In this document: positions 8,304-16,387 of the stretch, in pieces
Position numbering within the stretch: the first letter of the stretch is position 1
Layout of the letters: each line of letters begins with the position of its first letter
Assembly: GCA_036015235.1 (NCBI GenBank)
Contig: CP107926.1
Location: 310,001-374,000, forward strand
Length of the DNA stretch: 64,000 nucleotides
Origin: Streptomyces sp. NBC_00433
GTDB lineage: Bacteria > Actinomycetota > Actinomycetes > Streptomycetales > Streptomycetaceae
Direction of reading: 5' to 3'
Notes under the pieces: model-generated
The model's input: only the letters and a program-made list of their open reading frames with translations
What the model was told of the DNA's origin: nothing
The model's database searches: none
Position numbers and translations under genes: made by a program

Positions 8304-9124
8304 TTACCGCAGGGCTGCGCGGTCGGAGACCAGTCCGGCGATCGCCTGGTGGGTCTCGTCGTAGTACTCGCGGCGCCCGATGTAGCGTTGGAGGGGTCGC
8401 CACTGCTTGTGCTCGGCGTTGGCGTGCTCGACACAGATTCGCTCGGATGACTGCTTCTTCCGCGCCTTCTCCCATGCGGCAACCTCTTCAGGCGGGGCGT
8501 CCTTCTTCGGCTAGAGCGGTGGGGCTTCGACTTGATCGGGGAACTGCTTGGCCAGTCCCCGGTAGCCCGCGTCGATCTCGGCCTTCACCTGCGGGTACTG
8601 CTCGAACAGGCTGCAGACACCCTCGGCCTTGAGCGCAGTTTGATCATGAATACGGCCAGGCCGGAAGGCGCCGGTCCACAGGGTGCAGCCCATGTCATCG
8701 CTGATCACGGTGGCCTTCTTGGTGTTCTGCTTCATCTTGCCGGAGACGAATGCTCGGCGGCCGGGCTTGTTCGCCGGGGGCCGACGCACCCTCACCTCGG
8801 TTCCGTCGATGCGCAGTTCCACGCCCTGGGAGGCTGCGTAGGCGAAGACATCGGACAGGGGGTGCGCAGGCGCAGGTCTGGCCGGCCAGGGACGGCGAAG
8901 CCGCGGGCGGCGAGCAGGGGGCGGACCTCGTGAACGGCGCGGGTGATCGTGGAGCTGTCCACGGCTCGGCCAGCTCGGCGATCAGCTTGCCCAGGCGGCT
9001 GCGCGGGATCCCGGTGCAGATACGATGGCTCAAGGCCGTACGGGTCCATCCTGACGTCACAATCATGATCGTCCCGCACGGCCGTTTGCATGTTCAGGCT
9101 GGGGTACCAGCGATCACGTATCAC
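8304..9124 (-). pseudogene. Decayed IS5-type transposase
   Basis: A DDE transposase read leftward. The N-terminal piece (SSTITRAVHEVRPLLAARGF) is in one frame. After a single-base shift near 8860 the frame gives LSDVFAYAASQGVELRIDGTE, GKMKQNTKKATVISDDMGC and EIDAGYRGLAKQFPDQVEAP. An in-frame TAG at 8511-8513 interrupts it, and the same frame then continues ERICVEHANAEHKQWRPLQ to a TAA at 8304. The catalytic residues (D of IDGTE, D of DAGY, E of VEHAN) are all present, so decay is recent: one frameshift plus one nonsense codon. Terminal repeats were not found. Confidence 0.8.
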
Positions 9125-9234
9125 GTCGTGATCGCTCAGCCGGGTGACTGCGGCGGCGGCTGCGTGAGTGAGCGAGTGGGGAGAGCGTGCCTCAGTTCAC
9201 AGACGTCAGGCGAGTTGGCCGCGAGAATGCGGGC

Positions 9235-9768
9235 ATGGAGATCACAACCGCCGCGGCGACCGATGCTGATGCCGTCGCCGAGCTGCACACGGCCAGCTGG
9301 CGAGGGGCCTACGCGACCCTGTTCCCTGCGCAGTACCTGGACGGCCCGCTGCTCGCCGAACGCCAACAGGTGTGGCGGGCGCGGCTGGCCGATCCTGTCC
9401 CGGGCGCGGCGCTGTTCCTGGCCGTGGAAACCAGTGTGCTGCTCGGCTTCGTCTACCTCGAACCGCAGCCGGACGGCCGGATCCTGCTCGACAACCTGCA
9501 TGCCCGTCCTGGCGACACCGGGCGCGGGCTGGGCAGTCGGCTTCTCGATCATGCCCTGGCCTGGTCCACCACCGCGCACCCCGGCCAAGACGTCTACCTG
9601 GAGGTCCTGCAGGGCAACACCCGCGCGGTCGCGTTCTACGAACGCCACGGAGGCCGCCGTACCGCGTCCCGCACCTGCCGCTTCGACCAGGGATTCGAGC
9701 TTCCCGAGTTCGAATACACCTGGCCCGCCACCGTCCCAGCGTCGGCGCGGTCGCCAGCACATCGCTGA
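9235..9768 (+). CDS. GNAT-family N-acetyltransferase
   Basis: A 177-residue protein with the Gcn5-type fold. It has an N-terminal strand-helix (TTAAATDADAVAELHTASWRG), a central strand before LDNLHARPGDTGRGLGSRLL (the acetyl-CoA pyrophosphate loop, R/Q-x-x-G-x-G/A type: TGRGLGS), and motif B EVLQGNTRAVAFYERHGGRR. It should transfer an acyl group from acyl-CoA to an amine; the substrate is unknown. ATG 9235 begins exactly at the fold. It sits alone between two transposase remnants, so it may be a passenger from an earlier insertion. Confidence 0.88.
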   Translation: MEITTAAATDADAVAELHTASWRGAYATLFPAQYLDGPLLAERQQVWRARLADPVPGAALFLAVETSVLLGFVYLEPQPDGRILLDNLHARPGDTGRGLGSRLLDHALAWSTTAHPGQDVYLEVLQGNTRAVAFYERHGGRRTASRTCRFDQGFELPEFEYTWPATVPASARSPAHR

Positions 9769-9956
9769 GCGTGACCCCGCCGCACGCCGCCGCCGGTGAA
9801 CCTCCCAAACCCACCGCCGGGGTACACGCTCTCTGGCGTCCGAGCTAAAAGTACTGGCCAGCGTCAATCGCGCACCACGTCGTAAGAGTGCGAGGGCTGC
9901 TGCGCCCTCCTGCGATTCCGGGTTCAGGAGCAGGGACGGGCTGTCGTCGGCTGCCC

Positions 9957-10480
9957 GGTGCGAGAGGTTGACGGGACTCGGTGTTCGCGCTGTGGGCCCC
10001 GCCGCGCGGGCGGCGTTCATCGACCGGGCGCTGTACGTCCCGCAGGTCTGGATCGACGATCCGGAACGGTGCGCCGCCGACGTCCTGGCAGGACCGCTCG
10101 GCCGGTGACGGCGAGAAGGGGCCCAGGACCTATCAGCCCAGGATCTGTCAGTGGGCGTATCTGCACTTGGACGAGCGGACGCCGCACGGCGGGGCGCGCT
10201 ACCTGTTCGTCCGGCGCAACGCCGACACCGGCGAGCTGGCCTTCTACCGGTGCTGGGCTCGGGCCCCGACATCCCTCGCCGTACTGATCGAGGTCGCCGG
10301 GCAGGAGGTGGAGCATCGGGGACTCGTTCCATCGGGACAGGGTCCGACAGGGCTCGATGGACACCGGGTCCGCCGCTACCCGTCGTGGGCGCGGTGGACC
10401 GTGCTGGTCATGCGCGCCCACGCCGTGCACGCCATTACCGCGGTCGAGCAGACCGACCTGTCCGACGTAGGTCCGAGCGT
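9957..10480 (+). pseudogene. Decayed IS701-type transposase
   Basis: Two overlapping frames encode pieces of one DDE_5-like transposase. The segment AAFIDRALYVPQVWIDDPER ends at a stop in PLGR; the next frame then gives DGEKGPRTYQ, WAYLHLDERTPHGGARYLFV and NADTGELAFYRCWA. Further shifts separate the C-terminal WTVLVMRAHA. These blocks are typical of actinobacterial IS701 elements. Multiple frameshifts and the absence of the N-terminal third show an old remnant. Confidence 0.75.
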
Positions 10481-10896
10481 TATCGCCCCACCACGAACAC
10501 CGGCTCGACGTTCAGCTCGCTGATCCGCCAACCGTCGGGCGTCCGGACGGCCTTGTTGCGGGCCAGCCCGTAGCGCCGGGAGGCCGGCACGAGACTGCCG
10601 GCGTGGCCGGACAGGGCGGTGATGTACGCGCGGATCGTCGCGGTGTCGCCATCGACCTCGATCAGCACGCTGCTGAACCGGTGGAGCAGGCGGGCGTAGT
10701 CCTTGTTGCCGGCCTCGATCTGTGCGATCAGGACGTCGCGGCCGGACCCGGTGCCGTTGCGGGTCGTGCCAGTGGCGTCCTGCGCCAGAACGTTTTTCAG
10801 GTCGTCGAAGCGGTGCTCGTCCAAGGCCCGGCCCAAATGCAGCAGCAGGTCGTGCAGCTCGGCGCGGTCGGCCAGGGTGCGCAGGTCGTAGTTCAT
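10480..10896 (-). CDS. SnoaL/NTF2-like family protein
   Basis: A 138-residue alpha+beta barrel protein. The N-terminal helices are DRAELHDLLLHLGRALDEHRF, followed by DDLKNVLAQDATG, a His-containing pocket strand (LLHRFSSVLIEVDG) and a final strand GWRISELNVEPVFVVGR. This is the SnoaL_4 pattern shared by polyketide cyclases, small isomerases and dehydratases and many non-enzymatic proteins, so no reaction can be assigned. An AAAGGA site lies just upstream of ATG 10896. No partner gene is obvious; the truncated LuxR gene on the other strand is divergent from it. Confidence 0.82.
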   Translation of the reverse strand: MNYDLRTLADRAELHDLLLHLGRALDEHRFDDLKNVLAQDATGTTRNGTGSGRDVLIAQIEAGNKDYARLLHRFSSVLIEVDGDTATIRAYITALSGHAGSLVPASRRYGLARNKAVRTPDGWRISELNVEPVFVVGR

Positions 10897-11033
10897 GCGG
10901 TGTCCTTTCGGGACCGGTGGATGAAAGGAACCATGCGGGCGCAGCGGGGGGCGCGCATCACTCCCGCCTCGTTCTTGCGCGAAGTCGCAACGGTGTCCGC
11001 CCCGCGTTGGCGGCGCTCGGTTTCTGGGGCAGG

Positions 11034-11765
11034 ATGCGGATTCACGGGTGGGACGTCAGGGGGTGGCCGGCGGTGTCTGAGGTGGCGTGGCTGAAGTCGC
11101 TGCGGGCCGGGCGCGGTGTGTGCCCGCTGTTCGGGGCCGATGCCGTGGTGGCCCGGTTCGCCGAGATCGTCTCCGTCAAACGCAGCGAGCGGCTGGTCAT
11201 GGTTCCCGAGTCGTCCCAGCGCCCGGTGCTGGGGACACTCCCGACGCCGCCGGATGTACGTACGCGCTGGCTGGGATCGACCCCGCCGGGCCATGACGTG
11301 CGCCTGATCGCTGCCGGCTCCGAGCATCGGATCCTGTCGGCCCTGCCGGCCAAGATGGTCATCATCGACCGGGCGATCGTCATGACGCCCATCGACCCGG
11401 AGGATCCGCTGAAGGGGGTCTGGCAGATCACCGCCAAGCCGCTGGTGCGCGCCCTGGTCGAGATGTACCAGCGACTGTGGGGGCGGGCGGCTGAGCCGGT
11501 GCGATGGCCGGCGGGGCTGTCGGCCAGGGAGCGCGCTGTGGTGACACTGCTCGCCGAGGGCTGCACCGACCAGACGGTGGCCGAGCGGCTGGGCCTGAGC
11601 CGGCGCACCATCACCTACACGGTCGCGGACCTGATGGAGAAGTACGGGGCGCGCAGCCGGTTTCATCTGGCGCTGCGGCTGGCCGGTGGCGACGCCTCCG
11701 ACCCTCCGCGGATGAGGCCGGTGAGCGGGGCAACTCCGAGTGACCCTGTGGACGACTTCGGCTAA
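11034..11765 (+). CDS. LuxR-type regulator lacking its N-terminal domain
   Basis: About 243 residues. The last 70 form a LuxR/FixJ DNA-binding domain (LSARERAVVTLLAEGCTDQT, AERLGLSRRTITYTVADLME, YGARSRFHLALRLA). Before it lies the middle domain common in Streptomyces orphan LuxR proteins (HRILSALPAKMVIIDRAIVM). The intact relative at 35516-36544 has about 150 more residues at its N-terminus, a winged-helix/TrmB-like part absent here. The ATG 11034 start is the best available but the ribosome site is weak. The gene may be an N-terminally deleted remnant or a short natural variant. Confidence 0.65.
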   Translation: MRIHGWDVRGWPAVSEVAWLKSLRAGRGVCPLFGADAVVARFAEIVSVKRSERLVMVPESSQRPVLGTLPTPPDVRTRWLGSTPPGHDVRLIAAGSEHRILSALPAKMVIIDRAIVMTPIDPEDPLKGVWQITAKPLVRALVEMYQRLWGRAAEPVRWPAGLSARERAVVTLLAEGCTDQTVAERLGLSRRTITYTVADLMEKYGARSRFHLALRLAGGDASDPPRMRPVSGATPSDPVDDFG

Positions 11766-11882
11766 GAGCCCGCGCGGATAGGCGGCGTGGAAAGCCTCGG
11801 TATCAGGGTGGGCACAGGCCCGAGTGAATATTGAGTTGCGACGCTCTGTGACCGTGGGAGAGACCTGTGCGCATCCTTCGTT

Positions 11883-12698
11883 TCAGGTCGCCTGCGTGGC
11901 CAGCCTGCGCAGGGCCCGCACGGCAGGTGATCCGGGGTCGGCCGTCATCAGGACAACCTCCTGGTCATCCTCGGGCACGAGCAGGACGTCGCAGTTCAAC
12001 CGCAGCGCACCGGCCTCCGGATGGTCCAGGGTCTTGGTGCGATGCCCGGGAGTGTGGACCGGACGCGCCTCCCATATCTGCCGGAACTCCTCACTGCCGG
12101 CGTGCAGTTCGGCCAGCAGCGCGGCCAGCCGCGGGTCATGCGGGTAGCGGTCCGCGGCCCGGCGCAGCCGCGCCACCACGATGTGCCCGGATTCCTCGGC
12201 GCTGGAGCTCTCGTACGTCCGCCCCTGGCCAAGGAAGCGGCGTCGGGCCAGGTTCGTCGTCCCGCCTCCGAGGTCGGCGCCGAGCAGTGCCCGGGCCAGG
12301 GGGTTCCAGGCGACAACGTCGTACGCCGCGTCAGTGACGATGGCACCGGTCTCCGGCAGCCGCTCCAGCATCCGGGCCACGTGCGGGCGCACCCGCCGCA
12401 CGGCGCTGATGCCAGGCGGCGCGCTTGAACCCGCCAGGCGGAACAGATGGCTGCGCTCGGCCGGCGTGAGCCGCAGCGCGCGGGCCAGCGCGTCCAGGAT
12501 CCGGGCCGATGGCCGCGGCCCCCGGGCCTGCTCCAGCCGCGTGTAGTAGTCGACCGACATGTGGGCGAGATCCGCCACCTCTTCGCGGCGCAGACCCGGT
12601 GTGCGGCGGTCGGTGCCCGTCGCCGCCAGGCCGATCTCGTGCGGATGCAGGGCCGCCCGGCGGTCCCGTAGGTAGTGGGCCAGCTCCTGCCGCGCCAT
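11883..12698 (-). CDS. XRE-family regulator with MmyB-like ligand domain
   Basis: 271 residues. The N-terminal HTH (LGLRREEVADLAHMSVDYYTRLEQARG type: PGLRREEVADLAHMSVDYYT) begins near residue 33 and is followed by the MmyB-like sensing domain (IVTDAAYDVVAWNPLARALL, SGHIVVARLRRAADRYPHD, LNCDVLLVPEDDQEVVLMTA). The family typically binds small fatty-acyl-like or drug-like ligands and represses a divergent oxidoreductase gene. That arrangement occurs here: the SDR at 12771 is head-to-head, 72 bp away. Start 12698 has GGAGAAGG upstream on its strand. Confidence 0.88.
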   Translation of the reverse strand: MARQELAHYLRDRRAALHPHEIGLAATGTDRRTPGLRREEVADLAHMSVDYYTRLEQARGPRPSARILDALARALRLTPAERSHLFRLAGSSAPPGISAVRRVRPHVARMLERLPETGAIVTDAAYDVVAWNPLARALLGADLGGGTTNLARRRFLGQGRTYESSSAEESGHIVVARLRRAADRYPHDPRLAALLAELHAGSEEFRQIWEARPVHTPGHRTKTLDHPEAGALRLNCDVLLVPEDDQEVVLMTADPGSPAVRALRRLATQAT

Positions 12699-12770
12699 GT
12701 CGCCTTCTCCTCACTGCCTGGTACAGGCTGTCCCTGGCAGGGCACCCACGACCATGGAAGTGTGGTTGCC
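12699..12770. promoter_or_regulatory. Shared promoter region of the XRE/SDR pair
   Basis: Seventy-two bases separate the two divergent starts. The middle carries TGCCTGG-TACAGGC and CCCTGGCAGGG, an imperfect dyad that could be the operator of the XRE protein. The site itself is a guess; only the divergent layout is firm. Confidence 0.45.
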
Positions 12771-13487
12771 ATGGACGAACGCACAGCTCTGGTCACCGGT
12801 GCCAACAAGGGCATCGGCAAGCATATCGCCCGGCTGCTCGCCGCCGAGGGCCTCACCGTGTACGTGGGCTCCCGTGACCCCGGGCGCGGGCAGCGGGCCG
12901 TCGAGGAGATCGGAGCCGGGGCCCGTCTGCTGGTCCTCGACGTGACAGATCCCGACGGCATCGCACAGGCCGCGGTTCAGATGGACCGCTTGGACGTGCT
13001 GGTCAACAACGCCGGCATCTCGCCGTCACTCGCCCCGCCGACCGACACCGGCGTCGAGGAGTACCGGCGCACATACGAGACCAATGTGTTCGGGGTAGTG
13101 GCGGTGACCAACGCCTTCCTGCCCGCCCTGCGCCGGTCCCCGCGCCCGCGCATAGTCAACATTTCCAGTGGCACGGCGTCGCTGGCCTGGAGCACCACCC
13201 CCAACCCCCAGTTCACTCCGGGAAGCGGCGGCGGCGGCGCCTACCGGTCGTCCAAGGCCGCCCTCAATGCCCTCACCGTCCTCTACGCCCAGACGCTGGC
13301 CGAGGACGGCTTCAAGGTCAACGCGCTCGCCCCCGGCCTGCGGGCCACCGATCTCAACCCCCGGGCCGCCGCTGCCGGCGGCGACCCGGCCGAGGCCGCG
13401 CAGGGTGCCCTCCGCCTGGCCCTGCTGCCGGACGACGGCCCCACCGGTGGCTTCTTCTCCTGGGACGGAACGCCCGTGCCCTGGTGA
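12771..13487 (+). CDS. Short-chain dehydrogenase/reductase
   Basis: A 238-residue classical SDR. NAD(P) motif TGANKGIGK lies at residues 8-16, the NNAG strand (VLVNNAGIS) near 80, catalytic Ser in IVNISSGTASL and YxxxK in AYRSSKAALN (about 160). The C-terminus LLPDDGPTGGFFSWDGTPVPW is typical of the SDR subgroup that removes reactive carbonyls and is controlled by divergent XRE or TetR regulators. ATG 12771 starts directly before the Rossmann fold. The substrate is unknown; a target of the adjacent XRE regulator is the best contextual reading. Confidence 0.9.
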   Translation: MDERTALVTGANKGIGKHIARLLAAEGLTVYVGSRDPGRGQRAVEEIGAGARLLVLDVTDPDGIAQAAVQMDRLDVLVNNAGISPSLAPPTDTGVEEYRRTYETNVFGVVAVTNAFLPALRRSPRPRIVNISSGTASLAWSTTPNPQFTPGSGGGGAYRSSKAALNALTVLYAQTLAEDGFKVNALAPGLRATDLNPRAAAAGGDPAEAAQGALRLALLPDDGPTGGFFSWDGTPVPW

Positions 13488-13491
13488 TCAG

Positions 13492-13690
13492 TCATGGGCG
13501 GCGTCGATCACGGGTGTCCCAGCGGTGTGTGGTCCATGCCTGCCGGATCAGACTGCGCACGGTGATGATCGTGTCGGCGAGGTCGAAGAAGGCGTCGATG
13601 ACGGTGGTGCGCCGCTCGTAGCAGCAGGCGAGCCGGTAGAAGGCGTTCTGCCAGGCATGGGTGCGTTCGATATGCCAACGCTGACTGGCC
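13492..13690 (-). pseudogene. C-terminal part of an IS5-like transposase split by the composite transposon
   Basis: The leftward frame reads QRWHIERTHAWQNAFYRLAC, then RRTTVIDAFFDLADTI, and stops at 13492. This is the standard C-terminus of Streptomyces IS5-type transposases (conserved E of IERTHAW). The upstream part, ending KAPIQAS, is found on the other side of the composite transposon at 17970-18110, in the same frame once one 6-bp repeat is removed. Confidence 0.9.
13685..13690. repeat. Target-site duplication CTGGCC, left copy
   Basis: Immediately outside the left IS copy. The same six bases lie immediately outside the right copy at 17970-17975. In the empty site they occur once, inside the IS5-like transposase gene. 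Confidence 0.85.
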
Positions 13691-15272
13691 CTTGGCGTTT
13701 AACCTCGCCGAGTCACCTGACCTGCTGATCTTGGTCTCTTCGTGAGACAGCGGGACGGCCGTTCTTCACGCTTCGAGGTGTCAAGCAACGTCGCGTGAAG
13801 GAACGGCCGCTGGTGAAGAGTCTGACCTCTGCAGGTCCCGCTGATGCTGCGCTGGACGTGCTGTCCCACTTTCGTGTCCAGTTCTACGACTGCCTCTACA
13901 CCCGGGCGGATGCGCTATTCGAGCTCACCGACGCGGTCCTCTGCGCGGACGGCCCGGTGAAGTCCCTGGCCGAGTTGACCCTCACGGCCGAGCACCGGCG
14001 CGGGCACGGAGCGATGTACGACGCGGTCAACCACGGCTGGCTGGAACCACGTCGCCTGCGCAGACTGCTGGCATCCACGCCGCTGCCGCGTGCAGCCGAC
14101 GGGCGGATCGTGCTGGCGGTCGACGTGAGCAACTGGCTGCGGCCCGACGCCCCGACCAGCTCGGACCTGCTCTTCTGCCATGTCTACGGGCGGGGCCGCA
14201 GTGCCGACCAGTTCATCCCCGGCTGGCCCTACTCCTTTGTCGCCGCCCTGGAAACCGGGCGCACATCGTGGACCGCCATGCTGGACGCGATCCGGCTGGG
14301 CCCGGCCGACGACGCCACCGCGGTGACCGCCGCCCAGCTCCGCGACGTCTTCACCCGCCTCCTGCGAGCCGGCCAGTGGAAGGTCGGTGACCCGGACATC
14401 CGGGTCGTCATGGACGCCGGCTACGACGTCACCCGCCTCGCCTACGTCCTGGCCGATCTGCCCGTCGAGCTGGTCGGACGCCTGCGCTCGGACCGGGTGA
14501 TGCTCCGCGACGCCGGCCCCCGCCGCTCCACCCCGGGTGGCGGGCAGCCCCGCAAGCACGGCGGTGTCCTCACCTTCTCCAAGCCCGACTCCTGGCACAC
14601 CCCCGACCAGACCACCGCCCGGGACACCACCCGCTACGGGACAGCCGAAGCCCTCGCCTGGGACCGGATGCACCCCCGCATTCAGGCACGCGGCCCCTGG
14701 CTCGACCACTGCGGCGAACTCCCACTGATCCACGGCACGTTGATCCGCCTGAAGGTCGAGCACCTGCCCGGCGACCGCGACCCGAAACCGGTCTGGTTGT
14801 GGTCCTCGCGCACCTCGATGACCGGCACGGACGTCGACCTGCGCCGGCAGGCATTCCTGCGGCGCTTCGACCTGGAGCACACCTTCCGGCTGTTCAAGCA
14901 GACCCTCGGCTGGACCGTCCCCAAGATCCGCGACCCGGCGACCGCGGACTTGTGGACCTGGCTGATCATTGCCGCCCACACCCAACTCCGCCTCGCCCGG
15001 CCCCTCGCCGAAGACCTCCGCCGCCCCTGGGAACGACCGGCCCAGCCCCGCCGACTCACCCCCGCACGCGTCCGCCGAGGGTTCCGCCACCTCCGCGCGA
15101 AGACCACCCGCCCCGCAGCCGTGCCCCAACCCACCCGACCAGGCCCCGGACGCCCACCCGGTTCACAAAACCGCAGGCCAGCACCACACTACGAGCCCGG
15201 GAAAACCATCAAACGCGTCGCAACCCTCACCGAACACGTCCGCCTGAAACAGCAACAGGGATAAACGCCAAG
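13691..15272 (+). mobile_element. IS copy A of the composite transposon
   Basis: 1582 bp, bounded by inverted repeats CTTGGCGTTTA (left) and its complement (right). It contains one long transposase ORF and nothing else. It appears identical in length and coding sequence to copy B. Confidence 0.9.
13795..15264 (+). CDS. DDE transposase of IS copy A
   Basis: A 489-residue transposase starting MKERPLVKSLTSAGPADAA. Acidic residues of a DDE core are visible in VLAVDVSNWLRPD (about 107), RVVMDAGYDVTRLAY (about 205) and RFDLEHTFRLFKQTLGW (about 362, E/H). These fit the large actinobacterial DDE transposases grouped near IS701/IS4. The C-terminal 60 residues are Pro/Arg-rich and end KRVATLTEHVRLKQQQG. 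Identical to the protein at 16396-17865, which runs the other way. It is intact, with GTG 13795 about 100 bp inside the left end. Confidence 0.88.
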   Translation: MKERPLVKSLTSAGPADAALDVLSHFRVQFYDCLYTRADALFELTDAVLCADGPVKSLAELTLTAEHRRGHGAMYDAVNHGWLEPRRLRRLLASTPLPRAADGRIVLAVDVSNWLRPDAPTSSDLLFCHVYGRGRSADQFIPGWPYSFVAALETGRTSWTAMLDAIRLGPADDATAVTAAQLRDVFTRLLRAGQWKVGDPDIRVVMDAGYDVTRLAYVLADLPVELVGRLRSDRVMLRDAGPRRSTPGGGQPRKHGGVLTFSKPDSWHTPDQTTARDTTRYGTAEALAWDRMHPRIQARGPWLDHCGELPLIHGTLIRLKVEHLPGDRDPKPVWLWSSRTSMTGTDVDLRRQAFLRRFDLEHTFRLFKQTLGWTVPKIRDPATADLWTWLIIAAHTQLRLARPLAEDLRRPWERPAQPRRLTPARVRRGFRHLRAKTTRPAAVPQPTRPGPGRPPGSQNRRPAPHYEPGKTIKRVATLTEHVRLKQQQG

Positions 15273-15377
15273 CTCAGACGACGCAAGTATGTTGTGATCA
15301 GCAGCGTTGCTCGACGTTCCGGCCTCGTGATCATCTCTCATGGTGTCTCACATGGCGATGCGTCCGCAGATCCGTGG

Positions 15378-15770
15378 TTACAACGAGATGCTGTCCCAGT
15401 CGCGGGGGGGACCCAGTTCCGCCGCGGGCGGCCTGAACAGAGAGTGGGTTCGTTTCCCGGAGGTAAGCCTGATGCCGTCTTCGCTCCACGCTCTGACGAA
15501 CAGCAACCCGGCGCAATACGTGAGGCCAAACGCCACGAGCAAAGCGAGGACGCCGAAACCTTCCAGAAAAGACGACTCCTGGCCGGGTTCGGTGCGGTCC
15601 GAGAGCAGCACACACCCGAAGAAGACGCTCCCGGCACAGGCAAGGACGGCGACGGCGTACAAATATGACCAGGCACGCAGCTTACGCGCCTGCCTGACGC
15701 TGTATATGGTGCAGCCGACGAGTTCCTTGCACGAGTCGCACCGGACTGACGTACTGGAACGGCCCGTCAT
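15378..15770 (-). CDS. Small two-TM membrane protein, transposon cargo
   Basis: A 130-residue protein not assigned to a family. It starts MTGRSSTSVRCDSCKELVGC, a CxxC pair like a small zinc or redox knuckle. Two hydrophobic spans follow (AWSYLYAVAVLACAGSVFFG and FGVLALLVAFGLTYCAGLLF), joined by a charged loop, with a polar C-terminal tail. ATG 15770 is preferred over longer upstream readings, which are Arg/Pro-rich and not protein-like. It is the only credible complete gene between the two IS copies. Whether it confers any selectable trait is unknown. Confidence 0.6.
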   Translation of the reverse strand: MTGRSSTSVRCDSCKELVGCTIYSVRQARKLRAWSYLYAVAVLACAGSVFFGCVLLSDRTEPGQESSFLEGFGVLALLVAFGLTYCAGLLFVRAWSEDGIRLTSGKRTHSLFRPPAAELGPPRDWDSISL

Positions 15771-16339
15771 GGGGCGTGGGGCAGTGATGTGACAGGTCCC
15801 ACGTTCCCGACGACACGACAGCTCGCGGCGCGGGGAGCGCAAGTCGTACGGGCCGGCTTCCGTTGCTGACACCGCATCGCCTCCGCGGACCGTAGCGGAT
15901 AAGCATCCAATGTCCTGGAATGGTACCGCGCTCCCTGCGCGGGTACCAGCACGGCGCCTGCAGTCCGGCCACGATGTGCCCAGCACACGTGCGTCATTCA
16001 CCAGCATGCGGGATGACCTCACACACGGGGGCCAACCGCGCAGTCCGGGAAAGCTTCCGTGGTCGTCACCGAGGTCCTGGCCGAGGGCGAATCGCCCACT
16101 CCCGACGAATGCCGTCCCCCGTGCGATCAGGTCACAGATCATCCCACGCGTCAGTCAACGTGAACGTGCTGGTCGCAGGCACCACACCGCCGGAGCCGAA
16201 CGCAACGAAACGTCACCCAGCCAGGCGGCGCGGTCTCTGCTCGGACAAGTGAGCTGAGCCCTGGCTCAAAACTCTCTTCCGCTGCGACTCCCCATTGACC
16301 ACCTTCGTATAAGGGCAGACGGGACAAAGGGGGTACGAC
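15771..16339. other. Non-coding part of the composite-transposon cargo
   Basis: About 570 bp with no convincing gene. Open frames on both strands have unnatural composition. It probably carries the promoter of the leftward small membrane protein near its left edge. Confidence 0.4.
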
Positions 16340-16387
16340 ATGGCGAACAGGCGCGAGCGCCCTTCGGCTGCACCAAGGTCGTCTGAG
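16340..16387 (+). pseudogene. 5' end of an ORF truncated by IS copy B
   Basis: ATG 16340 follows a good AAAGGGGG ribosome site and encodes MANRRERPSAAPRSSE before the frame enters the IS end at 16388. The reading then stops within the IS. It looks like the start of a gene whose body was lost; too short to identify. Confidence 0.35.

Noticed and set aside
3386..9124. An intact defence island built around the TIR protein
   Set aside because: The TIR gene is split by an IS and neighbouring regulator and transposase genes are decayed; no nuclease, helicase or toxin partner is present.
13795..15264. A 404-codon frame antisense to the transposase, present identically in both IS copies
   Set aside because: It appears twice only because the IS is duplicated. 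Its composition is Gly/Val/Gln-rich with no fold; the DDE residues are on the other strand.
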